From the NCBI GenBank assembly GCA_963070105.1, contig OY718807.1, positions 6,056,983-6,120,982 of the forward strand: 64,000 bases of DNA. The letters run 5' to 3'. Below, piece by piece: positions 12,601-25,287 of the stretch. Within the stretch, counting starts at the first letter, position 1, and every line of letters begins with the position of its first letter. The position numbers were made by a program, and so were the translations under genes. Source of the DNA: Litomosoides sigmodontis (taxonomy: Eukaryota > Nematoda > Chromadorea > Rhabditida > Onchocercidae). The notes below the pieces were generated by a model. The model ran no database searches. It saw only the letters and a list, made by a program, of their open reading frames with translations, and had not been told where the DNA came from.

Positions 12601-14311
12601 ACGCCAACCACCCGAGAATGCTTCAACTGGCTAAAAAAAATTAATGTACAAAACAGAACAATGATTTCCAACTGATCATATTGAATGAACAAAAGAACAA
12701 ACTTTTTCTTGCATTGATTTCGTGAAGCCGAGACCAGCCAATATACGACGCGCCTTTGGCTCTGCCGCTTGTGCATTTATATTCTTCAGTTCATCAGTGA
12801 CCTGGCATACTTTTCATTCTGGAGATTTTCTTCCAAATGCTAATATTACACCTATTTAACAAAAAATTTGGGATTTCAATAATTTTCGAGTAAGGCACTA
12901 TTTCTACTAAGTACAATAAACCACATGCATTACATTCATAACTACGGTTTCCAACAGTCACCTCTTTCAGACGTTCGCCAACTGAAATATCTCCTTCTTC
13001 TAACTTCTCTATCAACTGCGCTTCCTCATCCATTAAAGCTAGTCGATGTTTGTCTGATTTAACAACAGCATCAATAGCTGGAGAACTATCGACTTCAATT
13101 TCTGAAATTTGCAAAAACTAAATAATATGGTCCCTTCATAAAATTCTTTCAGAAAAAAATTAAAGTAACAAAAATTTCATCTATAACAAATTTATTTATA
13201 AAACCTTGTTCGCAATAAAGAAGATCAATATTTGGTGGTATATCCAATCTTCTCGAAGCAATATGTTTTAAAAGTGTAGTTTTACCCATCCTGCAAAACA
13301 GTAAAATAGTTCCACAGAGTTAAAAACATGAAAAACGCAGAAAACGTGACAAATTTTTATCGCATACCCATTTGGGCCAACGAGACCGTAACGTCTTCCA
13401 AAGGATATTGTCAACTCAGCTTTATGAAACAAAACTCGTCCTTGAGCTGCAATATCAAAATTCTCCACCTGCAACAAGTACTTTAATACCCACTGCAATC
13501 TAATTTGTATGTTATATTTCTTACTTCGATTTGGTATACTACAAGACTGAATTGAAATTATTAGTTCCCTTTTAAGTAAATTATGAACTTCCGCTCAGTT
13601 TAATAATGAAAAACTGATGATTCTTTCTTTAACATAATTCAATGTTTTCAAGCTAACCTTAATGTCAACAGCATTTTCAAGTTGATTCCATTGTCCAGCA
13701 GATTTCGCTTGCTGCGAGACAGAAAACTGTTGTCCAAGTTCCGCACCGGATCCAATTCCACCACTTCCTAAGCATATCGGAAAGTACATGTACAACAGAC
13801 ACCAAACAAAAATGCAGTGAATCTGAGAAAGCATCTAGTTAATATTATTGAAAACTAATATACTTTGTCCCGCGTCATTACCTTGGTTTAAACAGGACAT
13901 CATCTTATTTCTTACCAATAAGAATATGACGAAACAAACCTTTGTTTTTAACTATTTCTTTTCCTTCTTCATTTTCTACTCTGCCACCCATTTTTTTAAT
14001 CTCACGCTCGTAATCCGCTCTCTTTTGCAGCTTTTTCATTTCTTTTCTACTAAGTCTTTTCTCAACCTTCTCGTCTGAAAGAAACATGCTGAACGCTGGC
14101 AACAGTAATCGCAGCTTGTCCAAGATGCGTTAAAGAGACAAATTAAAAGACCTCATCCGTATTGCAAAAATGCAAAAAAACTCGATCAATATACAAATTA
14201 CTTTCATCCACGTCCAAACGCAATAGCCTCCCATTAATTCACAATGAGTTCCGTGTAAAAAAACTTACCACCTGACTCGACCGCATCATTCGTGCAGCTC
14301 TCGTTAGACAT
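9686..14311 (-). CDS. abcf-1: ABC-F ATPase, ABCF1 orthologue
   Basis: A soluble twin-ATPase protein without membrane segments. ABCF1 family members bind ribosomes and eIF2 and act in translation. The start is ATG 14311-14309 ([11 protein letters not shown]). A charged Lys-rich segment follows ([20 protein letters not shown], near 14074-13940). The first nucleotide-binding domain has [18 protein letters not shown] (Walker A), [16 protein letters not shown] (signature) and [19 protein letters not shown] (Walker B), then [13 protein letters not shown] Lys-rich linker follows ([17 protein letters not shown]). The second domain has [31 protein letters not shown] and [11 protein letters not shown], then [19 protein letters not shown]. 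The end is [18 protein letters not shown], with stop TGA at 9688-9686. About 15 exons. These blocks match animal ABCF1 better than ABCF2 or ABCF3. All catalytic motifs look intact. WDR36 lies upstream on the same strand. Confidence 0.92.
12061..12150 (-). pseudogene. Decayed duplicate of the ABCF1 linker exon, inside an ABCF1 intron
   Basis: On the minus strand this stretch reads [14 protein letters not shown], a stop, then [12 protein letters not shown]. It lines up with [18 protein letters not shown] and the Lys/Asn/Gln-rich sequence after it in the functional exon at about 11976-11778. The DNA similarity is also visible: both copies share TTTTTCATTTCTT and TTTTTTCATCGC in the same order on the + strand. 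The copy sits between the exon ending near 12210 and the real linker exon, is interrupted by a stop, and lacks a few codons. It is best read as a tandem exon duplicate that has lost function. Confidence 0.6.
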
Positions 14312-14733
14312 TTTGGCCTGTAAATTAGCGGAACTTTAGAGCAAAGCTCTTTGTTACCTGAAACCAACTGATTTACTAGAATACATGAATACCATCCCAA
14401 CCCAGAATGGTGCTACATAATAAATAAGGTCAGTGACTGTTCCTCAGATACTTGGTCAATTCCTATGAGAAAATAAAATCACTCCTAGATTAGATGAACA
14501 GTTAATATATTTGCAAAAACTTTGGAAATATAACATGTGTGATAACAGAAAGAAGACGAGTATACAACGTTAAAAACGTTATTTTGCACGCTCAGTATTT
14601 ATGAATTATTAAACAAAGAAAAACACACTCAGAGAATTATACATAAATATCCAAATACATTTACAATAAATTCAACAGTAACAAGATTTATGACAAATTT
14701 GGTTCCTGCACTACAGCTTATATAATACAACTG
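14312..14733 (-). other. Short spacer between WDR36 and ABCF1 genes
   Basis: 422 bases between the WDR36 stop and the ABCF1 start on the same strand. No coding frame. The short distance is compatible with a polycistronic unit, but no diagnostic signal was identified. Confidence 0.5.
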
Positions 14734-17700
14734 CTACAATAGAGCTGTTTTTATCCACTGCAGCAAAGAAGCATTATGAAGCATCAATCGATCAATTTCT
14801 TCCCAACTCTTCTTCAGTTCATTATTTAATTCGCCTAATGTTCTACCTAAATCATCATCCTTAATACAGCTAGCCCATATCTTGCTTCTATTGATTTTCA
14901 AAAAAGCGGCCAAGTACGCTTGGACAAGTTCAAAATCGCAATGAGTCTTGAGAACAGTGAGAAGCATTTTCAAGAAACCGCTTAGAGCCTGAAATAAAAT
15001 TCAATTATCAGTAAGTTTAAAATTTGAAGCTTTGAAAATAAATGAGCTGCTTAAATTTTTAAATCAAAAAACTGCAACACTTTTTACAACTTACTCTTTC
15101 TGGTAATACGCGAATTTGAAAGTCTATCGTGGAGATACTCATCCACTTCAGAGATTCAAACACATTAATGAAGTCAGCATCGCTTGAAGCCCTAAAAGCA
15201 AACACCGTTGTTTGAACTCCTGCTTAATTTTTAGTTTCTTCAGTTTATATCAAAAAACGATCAACATCTTTCATGCATCTAACATATCTGATTACATGAA
15301 GCATTTGGATATGTGGCTTTCGAAAAATAAAATAGAAAAAAAAAGAAATATCCTACTGCAATAATGTTTGAGCGAAAGAAGATTCAATCTCCAGCACACT
15401 TCGTTTTGCCATTAACACGTTGCGTCGTTCTATATCATCAGTGCCAACATTCACCTTTTCAAACTCGAAACCATCAAGTGTTGACACAGCCGGTAAGAAA
15501 AATGGTGCAGCTTTTGGTTTTCGCACCGGTTCTATTGGCTTATTTCGTTCCCGAATTACATCCAAATGTGGTAGATTCACCCACCGTGAAGGTGCCAAAC
15601 CCGACAAAGTTACAAGACTTTCAACCTTAATTTATTTGCATTCTATAATACCAAACTTCCTTAAATTTTAATTTTAAATCTCTTGAAATCCTCATCCCAG
15701 CACTTAATTTCACTTAAATTTTAAAAGCTGTACGAACAGAACATGTGAAATATATGTTTTGAAGGCTCAACATTACCTGCTTTACTTGCGGTACGTTTTC
15801 GCAAATAATTTCCATAGGCACTTCAGTTTCTTCTACTTCATCCTCTAAATTCCTGAAAGATACGTTTTGTGATACACATTTAAAACCTGTTATTTACCAA
15901 TAATTCACCAATATTTCGCTATTCAAAAAAATTTCCGGATGAAAGAATATGAATGGGATATTTAATCTCTTAATATACACCTATGTTTACTCATGATACC
16001 CACCTTCGCATACAAAGAGCTAAATCCTTTGGGACGTAATCTAACGGCAATGCTTTCAAAGCATTCACGGGAATGAAACACCCTTTATTCGCCCAAATAT
16101 ATATGCTTTTTCGTTCATGATGACATGTGGCCAAATATTCTCCATTCGATGAGAAACATAGAGACATACAATGCGATTCAAACTTCATGACATCAATCAG
16201 GCTATTCGTAACAAGATCCCAAATCTAAAACATGATAATTGGCGCTGATAGCAAAAGCATTCTCAACCTTCCATGACGAAAGGATATTAGAAAAAAATAA
16301 ACACACACAAAAATAGAAATATTGGACAAAAAACGAACTTTAATAAAGCCCTCATCATCAGCACTGGCAAGCCATTTACCATCTGGTGAAAATCCCAAAG
16401 CGGTAAAGGATGATCGATGGGCACCATTCACAATCCTAACAATTTTTCGGCACAAGATGTCTACCACACCAATTGAACCATTTCCCACACCAAGTGCCAA
16501 TAGTGCGTTACTGCTGCTCATGCAAAATCGTATAACTGGTGATGGAACTTGCATTTCTGCTATTAACTTCATGTTGCGGAAGTTCCAAAATCGAATCAAT
16601 CCATCTTGCTCAGCTGAGACCTTCAAATATAAAACTGATTACCAGTAACGAAAGGAAAACTGCTGGATACCTCCAAAGAGACATAACGAATAAACAGTTT
16701 ATTTGGAAATACCTCCCAATAAAACATCCACTTACCAGCTGTCTATTGAGTATATCAAGTGCCAGCCCTCGAACAGCAGACTGGTGCGCTTTTCCATCTT
16801 TCTTGCTACAAAGAAAAGCTTTCCTATGGTGTCCGCTCTGCAAGTTAAAGCAATCAATGTGACCGGAAGTATAGCCAATTATACCGAAATTACCACATGG
16901 TGAGATGCAAATCGCTGAAGCACTAGCAGATACGAGATGCGGTTTAGTGACGAATCTCTTATGAAGCAACTGAAAAGGAAGAGAATTTTTAAAAGCATAT
17001 TTTGACACTGCTGTTTCGCTTTAAACCAACATTTATTGTAAAACACAAAAGTGGCAAATTTTTTTATGTGGGTAGGGAATTCATAACACTGTGTAAAACA
17101 TCAAAAATAAACACTAAAATCCCAAGAAAACATACGCGAAATGTTCCCAAAGATTGTTTTCTTGTGGTCCATGTCGTCACTGGAGCTGTATCAAGATGAC
17201 GGCACATGACATTATCCCATGCTGCTTCCCGCGTTAGTCTCACATCCATTTCAATCACTGGTTTCAATTTGATGCTTTCGATATCACGTTTGCTTTTTTT
17301 CGCTTTGCTTCTACAGAATAAAAAAAGATACATTAAACAAACTGAAAAAATATCGTAAAGTAATAAAACATGTTCAAATGCAAAGATAAATATAAGCAAA
17401 ACACAGACTAAGAACAAACAAAAATTACCTGGACATAGTACCAGCATTTCCTAATTTTTGTCTGTGTGCATTACGTGATACTGAAAATGTCCTTACGGAA
17501 CCATCCAAACCAGATGAAAGAATACTGAAATTCTGTGATTTGATCAATTCTAAGAACGTGGCCAGTGAAAAATACTTTCAGCTGTATATGACAATTATAG
17601 CATATGACAGTTTTTTTAGACGAAAAACTATATCCTAACAAATACTTTTTGAAACATGTTATGAGTGTCCCGTTTTGATAAAAAACAACGAGGAAAACTG

Positions 17701-19182
17701 TATGATGACTATAAAATCAGAAGCTTACATATCGTTGTCGATGAATTTTACTGCAGTAATTGGTTCAGAATGTCCATCAAGCAAAACCAACTGTCTAGGC
17801 ATGCCATCACCCATGTCATTAATCCAAGTTTTTAACGTGTTGTCGACTCCTACTGATACCATCAGCGGCTCGCCATTAACGTAGTATATCCCTGTAATGG
17901 AGCCAAGATGTGCATCGGGCAACTGCCCCAATAAGGAGCGCTTGTTTAAATCCCAGATTGCCAATGTTCCAGTTTCCGATGCTGTAGTCATTGTCTCTTC
18001 CCCATCGGTTCTAAAATCACAAAAATAAAAAAAGTTTTTATGGAACCTTCACAAACTACAACTTAAAAAATTGTCCGCGCACAACAAATTTGTTGACGCA
18101 TGCAGAATTTAGTATTGAAAGGAAGAAACAGTAATTCTTGAAAATTAAAAGTGATCAAAATTGAAAAGAACAAAAACCTAAATGCAATTGATGTCACTCG
18201 TGCATCTTGCGAGTACACTTGCAATGTTTCGTCAAATTTAATATTATGCAATATAATCTGGCCATTTTTTAACCCAACAGCGACGATATCTATAGCCGGC
18301 GACTGTTCCAGAACTGTTATTTCCGATTCGAACAATTTTTCAAACTCATGAATTAGTTTACCAGTTTTGAAATTGATAATACGCAAAGCCCCTTAAAAGA
18401 GGTTAGTAGATTAAATCAAATTGCTAGAGAAATCATGAATGAAGAACTATTCAACATGCATTTCGAATCTATGACATCTTTGTCAAAATTTAATTTAAAA
18501 GAAATACAATTTGATCCAACTAAATATCGAACTTTCTAGAGCTCAAAAGCGGACCTTGTCTAGACCCCAGTAAAACTTTATTGAGATAAGTAGCTGGATG
18601 AGTAATCGCTGAACAATCGAACTGTCCGGATGTTTCAATCAGCACCAATTCATCGCCAGTTTCCACATCCATCACATGAATCGAACTTTTCACATCCACA
18701 ACTATCAGAATGTCGCCAAACGGAAGAAGCCAACGTATGCTATCAGGTACTTCTAGCCATCGTTTAACTTGCCTTAAATGAAATTTTTTACTAAATAATG
18801 GAACTAGGGATTAGTGCAAAAATAAAGAAGCACAATGCATACGGTATACTTTGCACGGCTCGAAGTAGCTTTCGGACAATCAAATAAAGAAATGGAAACT
18901 TAAATACCTCGCTAAATGTAAAACGGCTATTCTTGTGTCAGTAGCGGCATAAATATAGTGGGAATCGGCAGCAACTGCGCTGATTCGAGCAGGTAGAACA
19001 TTACTCACGGATATCACACGTAAATTTTGACAGAGGTATTGTATCACAACATTGTCAACAGCACAAATGACGTAACTTTCGTTTCGTTTCCTTGGAAGTA
19101 CCCGAAAAGCCGGTGGAACGGATGAACAAACTTCACCGAGTGTCTTATATGGTACAAATAACTGGCTCTGATGACGTACCAT
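14734..19182 (-). CDS. WDR36/UTP21, small-subunit processome WD-repeat protein
   Basis: U3 snoRNA-associated protein 21, part of the nucleolar complex that processes pre-18S rRNA. The start is ATG 19182-19180 (MVRHQSQLFVPYKTLGEV). About 13 exons give roughly 900 residues, the usual family length. WD-repeat blocks in order include ITGIYYVNGEPLMVSVG, QILHNIKF-like IILHNIKFDETL, SGLDGSVRTFSVS, ICISPCGNFGIIGYTSGHID, DGLIRFWNFRNMKLI, LGFSPDGKWLASADDEGFIK and LCFSSNGEYLATCHHE. Then comes PSRWVNLPHLDVIRERNKP and the Utp21 C-terminal domain (SGFLKMLLTVLKTHCDFELV, AYLAAFLKINRS), ending LLQWIKTALL at TAG 14736-14734. The order and wording match human WDR36 closely. A TTGCAG acceptor lies 12 bases upstream of the start. 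Confidence 0.93.
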
Positions 19183-19200
19183 TAAAAATAATCTGCAATG
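19183..19200 (-). promoter_or_regulatory. Probable trans-splice acceptor of WDR36
   Basis: On the minus strand a pyrimidine-rich TTTTCATTGCAG precedes the start ATG by about a dozen bases, with no coding exon upstream. In nematodes this arrangement usually marks a spliced-leader acceptor. An ordinary 5'-UTR intron is the alternative. Confidence 0.45.
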
Positions 19201-20964
19201 AAAACGTTGGAGAAGCAGAAAAATAACCCAAATAAAGAAAAAACGGTATTGAACATCATATTTAAGATTTCCTCTTTTGATCATTTATGCTAATCAAACA
19301 AGCCATTATTATGGACAAAGGGGAAGCACTCCTCCTACGTGACTAATAACAACCTTATTAAAAACAGAAACACTTAAAAACAATTAAAAAAAATGTGGTC
19401 GTAAAACAGAGGAATGAATTTATAGTTAGAAAGATTAGCTATTTCGGTTATATTTTTAAACGCTTCGATACCGAAGAAGTATTTCAAGGGAAACAACTGC
19501 ACTCAAAAAACCCTGAGTATTTCCTCTTTTCTTCCTTGTATAGAAAATACGTGAAAGTTGAATTTCGAGCAACTTCCATTCAACCCATTCAAATTCCATC
19601 ATCGCCATCCGACTTAATTCTGGTTCACCCTCAGTGAAACAATATCGACAGATTACAATGATAGCATTGAATCCTAACGATTGTGGATGACATGAAAATG
19701 AAAATCCTATTTTTATTAAGAATCTAATTAATGTTTTTTTCTTTGCTGCATGGACGCATCACTGCGTGAAGGTAGTTAAAAAAAACAACTAAGGAAAAAA
19801 AATAAATTTAACAAAAAACAATTTCTTAACAAAAACTGTGAGCAAAAAGAAGTCCTTGGCAGAAAGCGAAAAAACTCTTCCATTTTCCTTTCCTAGCAGT
19901 TCTTAACGAGGGAACAGAGCGGCAAACTTCTTGCAAAGTTATTCTCAAGAATAAATCATCGCTACATTTAATCATCGAATTCTAACATTACATTGGTTAC
20001 GATGAATTAACTCCAAGATTTTACACTGAGTAACTGATCAATCGTCGTTGCTTTTGAAAGATTAATACAAATTCTCGAACTGAACTGTGTAACTCAAGCG
20101 TGATCTAGCTTAGGTCTGAAAATTCAGGTATTCATTAAATCTTGATGGGTAATGAAAGTCATTTAAATTGAAAATCGTTAGCCTAATCTGCCCTATCTGT
20201 AATTTGCGCTATAGGATTACAGGTAAGTGTGTAATAGCCTCGGTAACAATTTGAAATATGAACTATGCTACTTTTGATTTTGCATTTTTAAAGCAATCAT
20301 TTTATACGTTATTTTTGCTTTGATTTTTTCAAGTAATACATTTAATAGTGTCATTTATTTTCATTCGAATTCTTTCTTGAAGTTTAAACTATTCCAGCTT
20401 ATTTATCAATGGGTGGCTCATCAATAACGATGGACATTTACTGGTGCGCTGTCCGCAACCGCCCATTTATTTGCTGAAACAAGTAATCCGGAAAAGTTCC
20501 ACAGTCACTTCACCGTAATCACTTCGCAAGTCCAATAATCTCTCACGTTTCGTGCCGCTGATACCGCTTAGCACTCACTTATCCAGTCGTCTCACTCCGC
20601 ACAGACGTATGCGTATCAGTTATGACCGTTGTAGAAGAAATATGTCGGTCGTCTATCTTCAGTCATAAAGTAACACTTCTGTATGCGCGAAAAAGCTGTA
20701 GTAGATGTGATCGTACAACAACTCACGAATTGTTGTACGGTATTTGTTGTATGTGCAATTCCTCCACAACCTGGCAGGTTGACAATCAAGGCAGACAGTA
20801 ATCCAGCAATTGAACGATATTTACGGAGAATGTTGGATGAATGAGATTCAGTCTGTGAGGTGATGCACTGCCTGACTGCGCGATTTCGAAAGAAACGATA
20901 GACAGCGAACGGTTTGAGGCGCTGTGCAGCCCGATATGGCGCAACTTGTTTCATCATATTACGC

Positions 20965-21002
20965 ACAGACACAGACACAGACACAGACACACACACACAC
21001 AC
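20965..21002. repeat. CA/CAGACA microsatellite
   Basis: Tandem CACAGA units grade into pure CA dinucleotides over about 38 bases. It encodes the artificial Val/Ser/Cys run seen in the minus-strand frame. Confidence 0.85.
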
Positions 21003-21123
21003 AGACCTATACCATTCTTTTCAATTGATCGATTGATTTCGCATGCGTTTAGCATAATTGCAACTATTTTAGTCTATTTTCTTCCTTGATTAATAAAATT
21101 CACTGCTACAAACAGTGCAAATC

Positions 21124-21175
21124 AATGAACCCCTCCCCCACAACCCATCTCCCTCCTTCCATCCCTCTCCCTCAT
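21124..21175. repeat. Pyrimidine-rich tract
   Basis: Almost only C and T on the + strand for about 50 bases (CCCCTCCCCCACAACCCATC and onward), which is unusual in this AT-rich window. It could form unusual DNA structure or be a promoter-proximal element of the innexin gene. Function is not shown. Confidence 0.6.
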
Positions 21176-22179
21176 CATGAGGTCGCAGATGATGATTGAT
21201 AGACAAGTTGGAGATGATGGTGACAAACAATGACTGCACGATTGCGCTATCCTTCTTCACTCCGCTAAATCCTCTCTGTTTGCTTAGTTGAATTTTAGAG
21301 AAATTGAAATGGTTACTAATGGATTACCGGTTCTCCATACTCCGTGCTCGTTATACTCTTCAATTTCGAGAGTGAAAAGTTACCTTTTAGTACAAGTCAT
21401 TTTCCTACGTATACTGAAATTCTGAAGATCAACTGTTTGCTTCTCATTCTCCCTTTAGTTGTGATTTTTATTTCTTTTTTTGCTAATTTCAATCTTGAAA
21501 ACGGTGAATGGTTGAAAATCGACAGTGAGGAAATACATCTCAAGCTGAAGTGAGAGGAATGAAGAGCCGCGAAGCAGCACCATCCATCATCACTTTCACA
21601 TTTCATCGATTTTATGAACTGATTTCATATCTTATGGTATTATTCGTGAAAATTAAAAAATCATAAGTTCCGAGATTATTGTTCGTTCTCTGTTTTGCAC
21701 GTTGTGGAAGAAGTGGGTGTAGGTCGCATCGTCGTTCATCTTGCATTTGATATGTCATTTCTCTTGAAATGAACACTTTACATCGTCCTATTCGATAAAG
21801 TAGTAATGACAACAGCTGAGTGAATTAATGCCGCGCTAAGGTGGAAAAATTATCATTGAATTTTCAAATAAGGTGAGATCGACGCCAACCCGAGAGTTGT
21901 TCACAGACAGCTTGTGCAACTGCAAAATAACTTAGAATCAAGTTCATATCTGACAGAGCGGATAGCTCAACTGTCATTTTAGTACAGAAAAAATTGTACC
22001 ATCAATGATGTCTGCTAGAAAATTAATAATCCTGAAAGTCGGAAGCATTCAGTATTTCTTGCTTAACAATGATATCCAAATTCTATTTGGAATTTTGTGA
22101 ATAAATTTATTCAATTGCTATAGCTTCCATATGCTTAGTTCTCTGACGATATTGAACAAAAGGGATTTCAGGCTTCGCG

Positions 22180-25100
22180 ATGATCGGCGTAATAGCACCG
22201 TATTTGTCGAAATTTCATCGCAGCTATCAATCAAATGATATCGTTGATCGCCTTAATTATCAGTATACTTCAATGATTATTGCACTTATTGCGTTTACCC
22301 TTGCGGCTACACAATATGTTGGTAAGCCAATTCAAGTAAGCTTTAATGCTATTTATTTACTTAATGCTCACCTGATCTTCGACAAGTATTTGACAAAAAA
22401 TACGTTTGGGAAACTCATATAAAATATTTGCAGGCCAAATAGATAATTTCTTAAGCTTTAAAAAAATTTCTCAATCATTTCCTAGAGTAAAAATTATTAA
22501 AAAATGTGCTTGATCACAGTAAAATAATTAAATTTCAACACAAATCATATTTCAGTGCTGGGTACCTGCACAATTCACTGGAGCATGGGAAAAGTAAGTG
22601 GGCATATTTTCTGTCTTCCGTTACCTTTTGGCTAATCTTCGAAATTTTTGGCATAATTTTTTGAGAGCTAAAAGTTGTGCTTAATACCTCATATCATTGT
22701 ATTATATAAAAAAAGTAGGAGAAATTTTTTGTAAACACACTTCGGAATTGAGGTTATATATGAATTTCGCCCAACATTTCCGATAGAATAGATTAGTTTT
22801 GATGGAATCTGAATTTACTAAAGAATTCAATTGATTTCTAATGAGAGAGGAGACGGATGATTGATAGGACTTTCTTTCAGATACACGGAAACCTATTGCT
22901 TTATTAAAGGAAGTTATTACATGCCCTTGGATAGCGAAATACCAGATGAATATTCGCATAGAGATGACTCGGTTCGTTTCCATGTGATTTTCCATCCTTG
23001 TTGTTCTTTATACATTTATTCAACAACATTTGAATCTTATAATGTGCATTCATTCATGTATTGATCCTACTTCCTTGTTAGATTCACACCACTCACTATC
23101 TTAGTGATATCGAATTTTCTTCACATCTTAATCGTCTTTAGCTTGTTTAAAAGTAGAACTTACTTATCTTGACAAGCCAATCACTCTATTTTATCTTCGA
23201 AAAGTTTTTAGATAAAAAATAACTTCTATTCCATATGTTGACTGATTGACTGATTAAAAATAACTTCGGAATGTACATGCCACATATTGTATATTAGGTT
23301 ATCGGATACTATCAGTGGGTACCAATCGTTTTGATATTGCAAGCATTTCTCTTTTATTTTCCTTCCATTGTGTGGCGAACGATGAATTCCCATACAGGTC
23401 GACGAGTGTTTGTTTTCTACCTTCGTAATTTTTTTGAATCTGGAAAAATTATGCTTGAGAAATTGCAGGAAATTTTCAAACCTTTTAGTGTGCTGAAGTT
23501 GATATAAAGAAATTAATTGAATTTTTGGATTTCTTACCCATATGGTCAAATTATTCATTGTAGGTATCAACGTGAGAGGAATTCTCAATTCAGCAGCTAT
23601 GGTGAAGAAAAAGTTCGATAAGGGTTCTCGACTTGCACAAGTGCACACAGCTGCCGATCATTTGCGCGATGCATTGGATATGCAAAGAGAGCTCCGAACT
23701 GGTTTCCCCTTCTTTTATTTTTTAAATAAGCGTTATACGTGCAAAGGTTACCTTAACTGTTGCAACTGTCTTGGCTAAGTTCAAATTGAAAATTGTGGTC
23801 CAGAATTGCACTTTAGACTATTTGCTATGTACACGAGATGCCAATAAATAACTTATCAATTAGATTATTATTGAAATTATCACTTGTAATTTCATAGAAA
23901 ATTTTTAATTTTTAAGGGTCCTTCTCTTTATTCCACTGTGGTAAACGAAGTGGAGTTTATCTGATCTTCTTATACCTCTTCACAAAAGTGCGTTCTTTTA
24001 CATCGCTCTGATAGAACTTGTTTTTGCGAAAGAAATAAATTTCTGAAAATGTGTTATTTTATCATGAGTTCCAATTTTCATTAGCTTCAGTAAAGGATTT
24101 CATCTTGTACGAAAAACTTTCCATGTTTAATTCTGACCTACTTGATACAACTCGTATTTTAATTTTTATAATTCAATGTTTTCTCTTACAATGATAGGTG
24201 CTGTATGTAGCCAATGTGATCCTTCAACTGGTCATTCTAAATGCATTCCTCGGGCCGCAGTATACTTTATGGGGCGCAGGCATTCTTTCTGATATATGGA
24301 ATGGCAAGGAATGGAGTGAATCGGGGCATTTCCCACGAGTTACAATGTGCGACTTTCATGTCAGTTAGCGATTTGCTGTTAATTAATTTCTCTCGTAAGA
24401 AATATACAAGATATCACTTTTTTTAAAACAGAATTGACAGGCATTTTATTTTTTTAATGGCTGTATTATGTGGAGGTTATTCAAATGAAAATTACAAATT
24501 TTAGATTCGTGTTCTGGGCAATATTCATCGGTGGACAGTGCAATGTGTCTTAATGATAAATATGTTCAATGAGAAAGTATACATTTTCTTATGGTAAGCG
24601 AATTATTTCCTTCTTTTTTTCCACTGATCGCTGCGATCGATATGCATTTCTGTTACTAATTCGTTTACCAATGACAGGTGGTGGTTTATACTGGTTGGTA
24701 TTTTGTCAATATTATCACTGCTGTATTATTTTTTCGCATTAACTCTTGCATCAAATCAACGACAGTTTGTGATCCGTTATCTGCGGTGTGCTGGTGCTAT
24801 TCCGGAGTTTAGAGATACAAAAACCGAAAAATATCTTCATAGCTTCATAAAAAGATTTCTGCGACCCGATGGTGTCTTTATATTGCGACTTATCGAGGTT
24901 TTGCTACCGTGTAATTTAATTTATGCTAGTAATGGTGAAATAAATCTGTTGTTTAGATTAGTGTCAGTTTAGTGAGCAAGACAGATGATGAGGCCTATGA
25001 TTTGTAACTTTTCGAGGTGTTTGCTGATATTCTGATGATATGCCTTTTGCAGACAAATGGGGGCGATTTATTGGTTAGTGAAATTGTTACCGTGATGTTC

Positions 25101-25196
25101 AGGAGCTATAAGGCTCGCATGGAGGAGCAGTATGAAACTTTGGCTGTGAGTGATAGTACACATTTGAACGGCAATGATAACTTGTTGGAACGGTAA
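22180..25196 (+). CDS. Innexin, gap-junction channel subunit
   Basis: Invertebrate gap-junction protein of the plasma membrane. Exons 22180-22335, 22556-22593, 22881-22971, 23298-23397, 23567-23701, 23917-23987, 24198-24359, 24505-24593, 24678-24897 and 25053-25196 have consistent phases and give 401 residues, a normal innexin length. Visible hallmarks: TM1 region [17 protein letters not shown] with [17 protein letters not shown]; the first extracellular loop with ETYCF; the YYQWVP signature before TM2 ([16 protein letters not shown]); LFHCGKRSG and TM3 ([19 protein letters not shown]); second-loop FPRVTMCDF and [12 protein letters not shown]; and TM4 ([20 protein letters not shown]). The four loop cysteines are present. 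The start follows a TTTCAG acceptor by eight bases, which suggests trans-splicing. I cannot assign it to one inx gene. Confidence 0.95.
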
Positions 25197-25281
25197 TTTC
25201 GTCACTTAAGGTGATTGATTAGTTTTTAATTTATCGGTGAGTGTTGGAAAAAATATTATCTAATTGTTATTTGATCAACTG

Positions 25282-25287
25282 AATAAA
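25282..25287 (+). terminator. Polyadenylation signal, innexin gene
   Basis: AATAAA about 85 bases after the TAA stop at 25194-25196, in the same orientation. Confidence 0.6.

Larger units (their letters stand above)
19201..22179. other. Intergenic region between divergent WDR36 and innexin genes
   Basis: About 3 kb with no supported gene. It includes a GC-richer patch near 20440-20960, the CA repeat at 20965-21002 and a pyrimidine-rich tract near 21124-21175. A minus-strand open frame at 20616-21002 starts inside the CA repeat and resembles no family. Promoters for both flanking genes should lie here, but no element could be named. Confidence 0.5.

Noticed and set aside
20616..21002. 128-codon minus-strand frame
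   Set aside because: Its start lies within the CA microsatellite, and no domain, splice context or family resemblance was seen.
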